A stretch of DNA of 5,810 nt from Desulfuromonadaceae bacterium (GTDB taxonomy: Bacteria > Desulfobacterota > Desulfuromonadia > Desulfuromonadales > Geopsychrobacteraceae). A model generated the notes under the pieces. It saw only the letters and a list, made by a program, of their open reading frames with translations, ran no database searches and was not told where the DNA came from. The stretch is from positions 1-5,810 of the forward strand of contig JADGED010000158.1 in assembly GCA_016744555.1 (NCBI GenBank), read 5' to 3'. Shown here piece after piece: positions 1-4,884 of the stretch. Positions within the stretch are counted from its first letter, which is position 1. Every line of letters starts with the position of its first letter. Made by a program: the position numbers and the translations under genes.

Positions 1-208
1 GGTTAGTCGGTTTCGTGAACAAGAAAATGTGGTGATACCTGCCGATATTGATTATGACCTTATTCCTAGTATATCAACTGAAGTAAGAGAAAAGTTGAAA
101 AAAATAAAGCCGTTAAGCTTAGGGCATGCCGGAAGGATACAAGGGGTTACCCCCGCAGCAATTGCGGTAATTCAAATCTATTTGCGGAAAAGAAATCATG
201 TCAGCTAG
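1..208 (+). CDS. mnmG: MnmG (GidA) C-terminal fragment, tRNA uridine-34 modification enzyme
   Basis: Only the last 68 codons are present, reading from base 2 to the TAG at 206-208; the gene begins before the window. The visible protein has the typical MnmG C-terminal helical domain: a VSRFREQE segment, then IPADIDYDLIPSIS, STEVREKLKKIKP, and the hallmark GHAGRIQGVTPAAIAV close to the C terminus. In the family, MnmG is an FAD protein that works with the GTPase MnmE to place (carboxymethyl)aminomethyl groups on the wobble uridine of certain tRNAs. The C-terminal domain contributes to MnmE and tRNA contact. The FAD-binding part lies outside the window. The stop codon falls inside the next gene, so mnmG and rsmG overlap by 11 bases and are probably translationally coupled. 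The identification is firm; only completeness cannot be judged. Confidence 0.95.
   Translation, partial: VSRFREQENVVIPADIDYDLIPSISTEVREKLKKIKPLSLGHAGRIQGVTPAAIAVIQIYLRKRNHVS
34..47 (+). repeat. 14-base word shared with the atp leader (copy 1, inside mnmG)
   Basis: GATACCTGCCGATA occurs here, coding for part of the conserved IPADID region of MnmG, and again exactly at 3251-3264 in the non-coding leader of the atp operon. The match stops at both ends. By rough estimate such an exact repeat is expected about once in ten or more windows of this size, so coincidence is quite possible. Confidence 0.4.
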
Positions 209-845
209 GTTTAGAGTGGGGTTGCAAGGGCTAGGTTTAGTTTTAGCGGAAGCAATAATAAATAAAGAGCTACTTTTTATCGAAGAGTTGTTGCGCTGGA
301 ACAAGAAGATAAATTTAACCTCGATTAGAGAACTAGATGAGGCAATAGAAAAGCACCTTCTCGATTCTTTGGTGTTGTTAGACCATATAGGTTCAGCTAC
401 CACTATGCTTGATATTGGCTCTGGAGGTGGCTTGCCAAGTATACCGCTGGCCATAGCAACGCCTGCCCTACAAGTATCTTCTGTAGACAGTGTCGGTAAA
501 AAAATAAATTTTCAAAAGCATATAAAACGGTTGCTGCAACTAAACAATCTCTCCCCGCTACATATGCGGATAGAAGATTTAGATATCGAAGGCGATAAAG
601 AGAAGACCTTTGATTTAGTAGTAAGTAGAGCTTTTTCTTCAATATCAACCTTTTTGGCATGTGCTACCCCTAGGGTAAGGGCGGGGGGAAGACTCATCGC
701 CATGAAGGGTCCCGAAGGTGAAAGTGAAGTGATGGCAGCGAAACAAGTCATTGACGATCATGGCTATGCAGAACCTAGGATGGTTGATTATTGCCTCCCT
801 TTTACTTCTGCTAAGCGTCAGCTCCTCATTTTTGAGTGTAAATAA
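198..845 (+). CDS. rsmG: RsmG (GidB), 16S rRNA guanine-527 N7-methyltransferase
   Basis: The gene encodes 215 residues, close to the roughly 207 of E. coli RsmG. RsmG uses S-adenosylmethionine to methylate N7 of G527 in 16S rRNA, in the cytoplasm; loss of this methylation is known to give low-level streptomycin resistance. Visible motifs in order: LLRWNKKINLTSIR (31-44), KHLLDSL (52-58), the SAM-binding glycine loop LDIGSGGGLPSIPL (71-84), the acidic strand end VDSVGKKINF (96-105), VVSRAFSS (141-148) and MKGPEGE (169-175). The ATG at 198 is chosen because it puts the conserved Trp at residue 34, the same position as in E. coli, and a GGAAAAG sequence at 186-192 precedes it. A GTG at 216 is a weaker alternative. 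The gene overlaps the end of mnmG. It is rich in rare-type codons: 11 of 18 isoleucines are ATA. No defect is seen. Confidence 0.96.
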   Translation: MSARFRVGLQGLGLVLAEAIINKELLFIEELLRWNKKINLTSIRELDEAIEKHLLDSLVLLDHIGSATTMLDIGSGGGLPSIPLAIATPALQVSSVDSVGKKINFQKHIKRLLQLNNLSPLHMRIEDLDIEGDKEKTFDLVVSRAFSSISTFLACATPRVRAGGRLIAMKGPEGESEVMAAKQVIDDHGYAEPRMVDYCLPFTSAKRQLLIFECK

Positions 846-867
846 CAACTTTATCGCCTGCAACACG

Positions 868-900
868 AGTATAGTGCTGAATTAAAACTAACACTATGCT
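868..900 (+). promoter_or_regulatory. Imperfect 9-bp inverted repeat between rsmG and parA
   Basis: AGTATAGTG at 868-876 can pair with CACTATGCT at 892-900 over nine positions with a single G-T wobble, leaving a 15-base loop. No T-tract follows, so this does not look like an intrinsic terminator. The left arm contains TATAGT (870-875), a five-of-six match to a -10 hexamer, but no good -35 element sits 16-18 bases before it. The element could be an operator, an RNA processing hairpin or a chance palindrome. The arms are clear in the sequence; the function is not. Confidence 0.35.
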
Positions 901-901
901 A

Positions 902-910
902 GTATCCACA
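902..910 (+). promoter_or_regulatory. Possible DnaA box upstream of parA
   Basis: GTATCCACA matches the DnaA-box consensus TTATCCACA at eight of nine positions. It starts two bases after the right arm of the preceding inverted repeat, in an AT-rich gap. The mnmG-rsmG-parAB neighbourhood is classically close to oriC, which makes the match plausible. I found no second good box in this gap, so an origin is not supported here. A lone site could still serve DnaA-dependent regulation of parAB, or be chance. Confidence 0.25.
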
Positions 911-952
911 ACCTTATCTTGTAGTCAGTTTGGCAATTCTGTAGTTGAATAA

Positions 953-958
953 AAGGAG
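953..958 (+). promoter_or_regulatory. Strong ribosome binding site of parA
   Basis: AAGGAG lies eight bases before the parA ATG at 967, an almost ideal Shine-Dalgarno and spacing. It fixes the start of parA. The 121-base gap and this strong site suggest parA starts a translational unit of its own rather than being coupled to rsmG. Confidence 0.8.
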
Positions 959-966
959 ACCAGTAA

Positions 967-1737
967 ATGGCAAAGATTATCGCCGTTGCAAATCAAAAAG
1001 GTGGGGTAGGTAAAACCACGACAGCGGTTAATTTAGCTGCTTCCTTGGCCGCAGCAGAAAAGCAGACGTTATTGGTTGATATGGACCCGCAGGCAAACGC
1101 ATGTAGTGGCCTTGGAGTTGATAAAACTGTAATATATTCAACTGTTTACAATGTTTTGTTGGGTGAGAAAAAAGCTCACGAAGTGTTGCAAAAAACTGAT
1201 TTGAAATGTTTGGATGTTCTCCCTTCAAATACCGACCTAATTGGTGCCGAAATAGAGTTACTTGAGGTAGAGGAGCGAGAAAAGCGGTTGCAGAAAACTA
1301 TTGCACCACTAATCGACGATTACGAATATATTATTATCGATTGTCCGCCATCGTTGAGCCTGTTGACTGTTAATGCTCTAACTGCTGCTAATTCTGTGTT
1401 GGTGCCACTTCAGTGCGAGTTTTACGCCATGGAAGGGCTTGGGCAACTGATGGAAACGGTGCGCCTGGTACAGCAGGAATTGAATCCGCAATTAACCATC
1501 AGTGGAATTTTATTAACCATGTTTGATGGTCGTAACAATCTGTGCCATCAGGTTAGCGATGAAATTCGGGCACATTTTGGTGACAAGGTGTTTGCTACGG
1601 TAGTTCCACGCAATGTGAAATTGTCAGAAGCACCTAGTTATGGACAGCCGGTATTGATGTATGCAATTGGCTCGCGTGGAGCACAGGCATATATGGAACT
1701 GGCAGAAGAAGTAGTAACAGGAGATTTGCATGGCTAA
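967..1737 (+). CDS. parA: ParA/Soj chromosome-partitioning ATPase
   Basis: The 256-residue protein has the normal length for chromosomal ParA (Soj). ParA is a deviant Walker-type ATPase: ATP-bound dimers bind the nucleoid non-specifically, and ParB stimulates hydrolysis, driving movement of the origin-proximal parS region. Visible motifs: deviant Walker A KGGVGKTT at 11-18 with the signature lysine K11 and K16, the Walker A' strand LLVDMDPQAN at 35-44 with D40, and Walker B YIIIDCPPSL at 121-130 with D125. A typical family segment, VPRNVKLSEAPSYGQPV, lies near the C terminus. The short N terminus, with no DNA-binding helix-turn-helix before Walker A, points to a type Ib/chromosomal ParA rather than the P1 plasmid type. 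The start is fixed by the AAGGAG site. The 3' end overlaps parB by 8 bases, so the two are surely cotranscribed. Confidence 0.96.
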   Translation: MAKIIAVANQKGGVGKTTTAVNLAASLAAAEKQTLLVDMDPQANACSGLGVDKTVIYSTVYNVLLGEKKAHEVLQKTDLKCLDVLPSNTDLIGAEIELLEVEEREKRLQKTIAPLIDDYEYIIIDCPPSLSLLTVNALTAANSVLVPLQCEFYAMEGLGQLMETVRLVQQELNPQLTISGILLTMFDGRNNLCHQVSDEIRAHFGDKVFATVVPRNVKLSEAPSYGQPVLMYAIGSRGAQAYMELAEEVVTGDLHG

Positions 1738-2590
1738 AGTAAAACGTCCAGCCCTGGGTAAGGGGATAGGAGCTTTGTTGAATTCTGCAGCTCAAGAGGG
1801 TGGAAAGAAATACTTTCAGTGCCCCCTAGAAGAGTTGCAGCCTCACAGTCAGCAGCCGCGAAAAACGTTTAATGATAACAAGATGGCAGAACTGGTTGCA
1901 TCGATTAAAGAAAAAGGAGTTATTCAGCCTTTAGTCGTTCGCCGTGTAGCCGATCACTACCAAATCATTGCTGGAGAAAGGCGCTGGCGTGCCGCACAAA
2001 AAGTTGGATTAGAGCGTGTCCCGGTGGTTATTCAGGATGTCTCTGAAGATTCAGCGTTGGAGATAGCTTTGATAGAGAACATCCAGCGTGAAGATTTAAA
2101 TCCACTCGAAGAAGCGGAAGCGTATCACCATTTAATGGTAAGTTTTGAGCTTAGTCAGGAAAATGTTGCGCAGCGCGTAGGTAAGGATCGGTCTACCGTA
2201 GCAAATGCAGTTCGATTGTTGCGTTTGCCCGATGCCATAAAAGATGATCTAGCCGCAAACCGTCTTAGTATGGGGCATGCTCGAGCGCTTCTATCGTTAG
2301 ATCAAGAAGATGACATTGTCGAAGCGGGGCGCGAAATTGTTAGAAAAAAACTGTCGGTACGTGAAACCGAAAAGTTGATAAAAAAAATCAAGTCACTGTT
2401 TGGGGTGAAAGAAGCTCGAACCGTGGTTAGTAAGCCGATAGATCCTAATGTTGTTGCGCTCGAAAACAACCTTTGTCAGCAATTGGGAGCTAAGGTTAAA
2501 TTGCTACCTAAGGGCAAGGGTGGGCGGATTGAAATTAGCTATAGCGATCAGGATGAATTAGCGCGGATCGTAGAGTTGCTGGATAAATAA
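1730..2590 (+). CDS. parB: ParB/Spo0J chromosome-partitioning protein, CTP-dependent parS-binding clamp
   Basis: The 286-residue protein has the full ParB architecture. Near the N terminus, ALGKGIGALL (8-17) is the conserved element that stimulates ParA ATPase. The CTP-binding domain includes QPLVVRR (66-72), the GERRWRA motif (82-88) and ENIQR (116-120). A helix-turn-helix region follows (about 141-164, LSQENVAQRVGKDRSTVANA then VRLL), which in the family reads parS. The C-terminal part (about 240-286) is the dimerisation domain. ParB loads at parS, switches to a CTP-bound sliding clamp, spreads, and recruits ParA and SMC. The start ATG lies inside the last codons of parA (8-base overlap) and is preceded by AGGAG at 1719-1723, six bases away, so coupling to parA is likely. 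No full parS site was found in the window. Confidence 0.96.
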   Translation: MAKVKRPALGKGIGALLNSAAQEGGKKYFQCPLEELQPHSQQPRKTFNDNKMAELVASIKEKGVIQPLVVRRVADHYQIIAGERRWRAAQKVGLERVPVVIQDVSEDSALEIALIENIQREDLNPLEEAEAYHHLMVSFELSQENVAQRVGKDRSTVANAVRLLRLPDAIKDDLAANRLSMGHARALLSLDQEDDIVEAGREIVRKKLSVRETEKLIKKIKSLFGVKEARTVVSKPIDPNVVALENNLCQQLGAKVKLLPKGKGGRIEISYSDQDELARIVELLDK

Positions 2591-2631
2591 AAGCAGTGAT
2601 GGCACTACTCATAAATGGAAAGTGGTGAAAC

Positions 2632-3060
2632 ATGTTTGGTGGAAAAAAACAGGAGCCTGTGAATATGAAAAAGCCGGTGGCAATGGAAAAAGCTGATATT
2701 AAGGCATTTCTTGGAGCTGGAAGTAGGTTTGAGGGTAAGCTTAGCTTTGATGAAATGGTGCGCCTTGACGGGGTGTTTGCGGGCGAAATATGTTCTACTG
2801 ATACTTTAGTTGTTGGTGAGACTGCCGAGATCGAAGGAACTATTCATGTTGGAGCTTTGATCTTGAGTGGTCGTTTTGATGGTGACATAAAGGCAACCAC
2901 TACGGTTGAATTGCGGGCACCAGCACAAGTAACCGGTTCAATAGAAACACCATCTATAAGAATTGAAGAGAAGGTTGTTTTTAATGGCGAGATAAAAATG
3001 TCAGGAAATGGTAGCGCACCAGTAAGTCAAAAAACAACAAAAGATAAAAAGCCGGAGTAA
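2632..3060 (+). CDS. Bactofilin family cytoskeletal protein
   Basis: The 142-residue protein fits the bactofilin (DUF583) family: a short polar N-terminal tail, a central right-handed beta-helix domain and a charged C-terminal tail. The helix (about 22-123) shows as regularly spaced glycine turns: FEGKL (33-37), LDGVFAGEI (45-53), IEGTI (67-71), LSGRFDGDI (78-86), VTGSI (100-104) and FNGEI (117-121). Bactofilins polymerise without nucleotide into filaments used in cell shape, stalk growth, polarity and, in Myxococcus, placement of ParABS. The last 20 residues are polar and lysine-rich. The start at 2632 gives the MFGxK opening common in the family, with a moderate GGAAAG site at 2617-2622. 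A second in-frame ATG at 2665 has a better AGGAG nine bases upstream, so a shorter form is possible. The gene lies 41 bases after parB and is probably in the same operon. The specific subtype is not assignable. Confidence 0.9.
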   Translation: MFGGKKQEPVNMKKPVAMEKADIKAFLGAGSRFEGKLSFDEMVRLDGVFAGEICSTDTLVVGETAEIEGTIHVGALILSGRFDGDIKATTTVELRAPAQVTGSIETPSIRIEEKVVFNGEIKMSGNGSAPVSQKTTKDKKPE

Positions 3061-3081
3061 ATTATCTTGTCGCACTTTTTT
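3041..3081 (+). terminator. Weak terminator-like structure at the end of the bactofilin gene
   Basis: AAGATAA at 3041-3047 pairs perfectly with TTATCTT at 3062-3068 around a 14-base loop that contains the stop codon. A run of six T occurs at 3076-3081. The stem is AU-rich and the T-run begins seven bases after it, so it is not a canonical intrinsic terminator. It is the only candidate I see for ending the parAB-bactofilin transcript here. Confidence 0.2.
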
Positions 3082-3163
3082 AGAGCATGGTAATTAAACA
3101 CCGCAAAGCTTTGGTGTGAGAATTGATTGTCGTGATAAAAATGGCTGTTTCTGCACTAGAAGC

Positions 3164-3192
3164 TTGACAGTCGTTGCGGTGGTATGTTAGCT
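3164..3192 (+). promoter_or_regulatory. Candidate atp operon promoter with consensus -35
   Basis: TTGACA at 3164-3169 is a perfect sigma-70-type -35 hexamer. At 17 bases spacing the -10 position reads TTAGCT (3187-3192), a poor match, so the promoter would be weak or activator-dependent if real. Transcription from here would give a leader of about 100 bases before the atpX start. An alternative is the GATAAT at 3261-3266, which has a good -10 but no -35 at normal spacing. Confidence 0.35.
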
Positions 3193-3240
3193 ATTCGCGT
3201 CGATTTAACTCGATCCATTTTTCGATAAAGTAATTGTGAT

Positions 3241-3262
3241 TCGGCTTCGAGATACCTGCCGA
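3241..3262 (+). promoter_or_regulatory. Small hairpin upstream of the atpX ribosome binding site
   Basis: TCGGC (3241-3245) pairs perfectly with GCCGA (3258-3262) around a 12-base loop. It lies about 20 bases before the Shine-Dalgarno of the first ATP synthase gene, so in mRNA started at the upstream -35 it would form a 5' leader stem. Five base pairs is short and chance formation is possible. Confidence 0.25.
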
Positions 3263-3264
3263 TA
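3251..3264 (+). repeat. 14-base word shared with mnmG (copy 2, atp leader)
   Basis: This is the second exact copy of GATACCTGCCGATA (first at 34-47). Here it is non-coding, supplies the right arm of the small hairpin at 3241-3262 and overlaps the GATAAT -10-like hexamer. No function is assigned. Confidence 0.4.
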
Positions 3265-3283
3265 ATACTAACCTGTATTTTTA

Positions 3284-3290
3284 AAGAGGT
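3284..3290 (+). promoter_or_regulatory. Ribosome binding site deciding the GTG start of atpX
   Basis: AAGAGGT at 3284-3290 is a one-mismatch Shine-Dalgarno located eight bases before the GTG at 3299. No ATG start is available at the expected N terminus of the b' protein, so this site, together with the family-like MIS N terminus, settles the GTG start. Confidence 0.7.
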
Positions 3291-3298
3291 ACGCTTCA

Positions 3299-3727
3299 GT
3301 GATAAGCCTTGACTGGACCCTTGGTCTACAATTTCTTAATTTTATAATCCTGCTAGTTGTCTTGAATAAATTGCTCTATCGGCCATTGCTAAAAGTTATG
3401 GCTGAGCGGCGTGAAACCATCTCTGGTGGTCACGCTCGGGCAAAAGATCTAGAAGCTGATATTGATGACAAGATGCAGCGCTATCAACAACAATTGAGTG
3501 ACGCTAAAGGGCAAGCTAATAGTGAACGCAATGAGTTGAAAAAAGCGGCAGGTGTGGAGGAAGCAGCTATCCTCTCCGAGGCAAATGGTAAAGCTACTAC
3601 TCGTTTGCAAGCGATCAAATCTCAAGTTGCTGATGAGGCAGACGCTGCCAGTAAAACCTTGAAGAGTGAAGCAGAAGCTCTTGCTCAACAAATTGCTACA
3701 AAAATCCTTGGTCGTGATTTGGCTTAA
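3299..3727 (+). CDS. atpX: F1Fo ATP synthase subunit b' (second b-type peripheral stalk subunit)
   Basis: The 142-residue protein is a short b-type subunit of the peripheral stalk that holds the F1 head stationary against the rotating c-ring. It starts with a membrane helix at about residues 8-27 (GLQFLNFIILLVVLNKLLY), which has the conserved F-x-N-F-I style of b subunits, then RPL at 28-30. The rest is a long charged, alanine-rich coiled coil (about 35-138) ending in KILGRDLA. Unlike the following b subunit it has no signal-peptide-like extension. Translation starts at GTG after a good AAGAGGT site. It is the first gene of the atp cluster and lies 21 bases before atpF. Paired b' and b genes are known from photosynthetic bacteria and several delta-proteobacterial lineages, where they form a heterodimeric stalk. 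The gene may also be named atpF' or atpG. Confidence 0.9.
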   Translation: MISLDWTLGLQFLNFIILLVVLNKLLYRPLLKVMAERRETISGGHARAKDLEADIDDKMQRYQQQLSDAKGQANSERNELKKAAGVEEAAILSEANGKATTRLQAIKSQVADEADAASKTLKSEAEALAQQIATKILGRDLA

Positions 3728-3748
3728 GGCCAGGAAGGTTTAAGAACT

Positions 3749-4336
3749 ATGTGCAGTAAAGCTAAAACAGTATTGATGGCTCTTTTGCTGGTTGGAATGA
3801 CTTGCGGAGCAGTTTACGCATCTGGCGGTGGTGGCGGACACGAAGTTGAAAGTGGTGTGCTGCTAAAAGATTTCCTTTACCGTCTACTTAACTTCTCTAT
3901 AGTTGTTGCTATTCTGGTCTATTTTTTGCGCAAGCCGCTTAAAAATGCTTTGGGTGGCAGAACCGAAGAGATTGAAAAAGCTCTAGCAGAAGCCCAAAAA
4001 GTCAAAGAGGAAGCGGAAGCAAAATTTGCTGAGTATGATCGCAAGTTGGCAGAAGCAACTGACGAAATTGCCGAAATTGGTGCTGCAATTCGCCGCGAAG
4101 GTGAATTTGAAAAAGAGAAAATAATTGCTAGTGCTAAAGAGATGGCAGCAAAAATTGAAAAAGATGCCGGTAAGGCTGCAGCCCTTGAGGTAGCTAAGGC
4201 ACGAACCGAATTGCAACGTGAAGCTGTTGAACTGGCAGTTGGTGTCGCTGAAGAGTTGTTGAAAAAGAACTTCACCAAAGAAGATGATGCCCGTTTGATT
4301 GATGAGTACATGCAGAAGGTGGGAGAACTAAATTGA
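3749..4336 (+). CDS. atpF: F1Fo ATP synthase subunit b, with N-terminal signal-peptide-like segment
   Basis: The 195-residue protein is the main b subunit of the Fo peripheral stalk. Residues 1-24 form a signal-peptide-like segment: K4 and K6, a hydrophobic core VLMALLLVGM (8-17), and a possible signal-peptidase site after VYA (22-24). A glycine run (26-30) and an acidic patch follow. The true membrane helix is at about 42-60 (FLYRLLNFSIVVAILVYFL), then the conserved RKPL (61-64). Residues about 66-180 are an Ala/Glu/Lys-rich coiled coil that reaches up the F1 head and binds delta. E. coli b has about 156 residues and no such N-terminal extension; a signal-like N terminus is seen on b in Geobacter-type genomes. 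AGGAAGG at 3732-3738 precedes the ATG by ten bases. The stop overlaps the atpH start by four bases. C19 is not in a proper lipobox (GMTC), so a lipoprotein is unlikely. Confidence 0.93.
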   Translation: MCSKAKTVLMALLLVGMTCGAVYASGGGGGHEVESGVLLKDFLYRLLNFSIVVAILVYFLRKPLKNALGGRTEEIEKALAEAQKVKEEAEAKFAEYDRKLAEATDEIAEIGAAIRREGEFEKEKIIASAKEMAAKIEKDAGKAAALEVAKARTELQREAVELAVGVAEELLKKNFTKEDDARLIDEYMQKVGELN

Positions 4337-4875
4337 GTAACAGCGCGATTTCAATAAGATATGCTAAGGCGTTACTGAATATTGCTTCAGAGCAGAAGCA
4401 GGTTGAGGAATACGCTAAAGAGCTGGCAGAAGTAGCAACAGTAATTAAGCAAGAAGATATGTTGCGATTGTTGCTTGATAGCCCAACTTTTCCATTGGCG
4501 AAAAAGACAGCAATTATGCAAGACATTGTTGCAAAGATGGAATTAAGCGATGGGATGGGTAAGTTTATTTATCTGCTGATTAAAAAAGGTAGAATTGTTT
4601 ACTTGCCACAGATCGATGCCGATTATCGCAAATTTGCCGATGACCTTTCTGGTATTGTTCGTGTGAACATCAAAGCTGCAAGCAAGCTTACGAAAAAACG
4701 TACCGATGAAATTAAGGCGGGTCTAGAAACTAAGACCGGCAAACAAATAGTTTTGAATGTAGATAAAGATACGTCGTTGATCGGAGGCCTCCAGGCTGAG
4801 ATGGGCGGTAAACTTTTTGATGGTAGTGTGAAAACCCAGCTGAAACGGATTGCTGATACCTTAGCAAAGGGGTAA
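4333..4875 (+). CDS. atpH: F1Fo ATP synthase subunit delta (OSCP)
   Basis: The 180-residue protein matches bacterial delta/OSCP in length and layout. It caps the F1 head and ties it to the b/b' stalk. The N-terminal helical domain (about 1-105) opens with the family element IRYAKALLNIA (8-18). The C-terminal domain has the typical beta portion with RVNIKAASKLT (110-120), followed by DTSLIGGLQAEMGGKLFDGSVKTQL in two parts: DTSLIGG (146-152) and LFDGSVKTQLKRI (161-173). The start is a TTG within the overlap TTGA shared with the atpF stop, preceded by GGGAG at 4321-4325 seven bases away. This arrangement implies translational coupling of delta to b, which would help match subunit amounts. No nearby ATG fits the family N terminus. 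Confidence 0.95.
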   Translation: MSNSAISIRYAKALLNIASEQKQVEEYAKELAEVATVIKQEDMLRLLLDSPTFPLAKKTAIMQDIVAKMELSDGMGKFIYLLIKKGRIVYLPQIDADYRKFADDLSGIVRVNIKAASKLTKKRTDEIKAGLETKTGKQIVLNVDKDTSLIGGLQAEMGGKLFDGSVKTQLKRIADTLAKG

Positions 4876-4884
4876 CAAAAGATT

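Larger units (their letters stand above)
3061..3298 (+). promoter_or_regulatory. 238-base intergenic leader ahead of the ATP synthase operon
   Basis: This is the longest non-coding stretch in the window and the natural place for the atp promoter. It holds a small hairpin, ACACC (3098-3102) with GGTGT (3113-3117), enclosing an AAAGCTTT palindrome; a consensus -35 at 3164; three TCGAT words at 3200, 3210 and 3222; a hairpin at 3241-3262; a GATAAT at 3261; and the atpX ribosome binding site. No RNA family I recognise, including c-di-GMP riboswitches, is visible. Two tiny reading frames (10 and 8 codons) lack ribosome binding sites and are not called. Confidence 0.6.

Noticed and set aside
8..20. 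GTTTCGTGAAC-like palindrome resembling parS at the start of the window
   Set aside because: It lacks the central bases and one A of the parS consensus, and it encodes conserved MnmG sequence (SRFREQ).
1605..1621. GTTCCACG...GTGAAA in parA resembling split parS halves
   Set aside because: The halves are separated by extra bases, so the 16-base palindrome is broken; it encodes the conserved VPRNVKLSEAP segment.
3098..3117. ACACC/GGTGT hairpin as an intrinsic terminator after the bactofilin gene
   Set aside because: The stem is only five base pairs, with no T-run after it; the nearby T6 lies before it.
3087..3119. Ten-codon reading frame (ATG...TGA) in the atp leader as a possible leader peptide
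   Set aside because: No ribosome binding site at suitable spacing, and no run of regulatory codons.
3141..3167. Eight-codon reading frame MAVSALEA in the atp leader
   Set aside because: No Shine-Dalgarno upstream, and too short to distinguish from chance.
3749..3823. Subunit b as a lipoprotein through C19
   Set aside because: The residues before the cysteine are G-M-T, with Thr at -1, which does not fit the lipobox.
3919..4311. Long antisense open frame opposite atpF (130 codons, serine/alanine-rich)
   Set aside because: It is the mirror of the Ala/Glu/Lys-rich coiled-coil coding sequence of subunit b; low complexity and no ribosome site make it a shadow frame.
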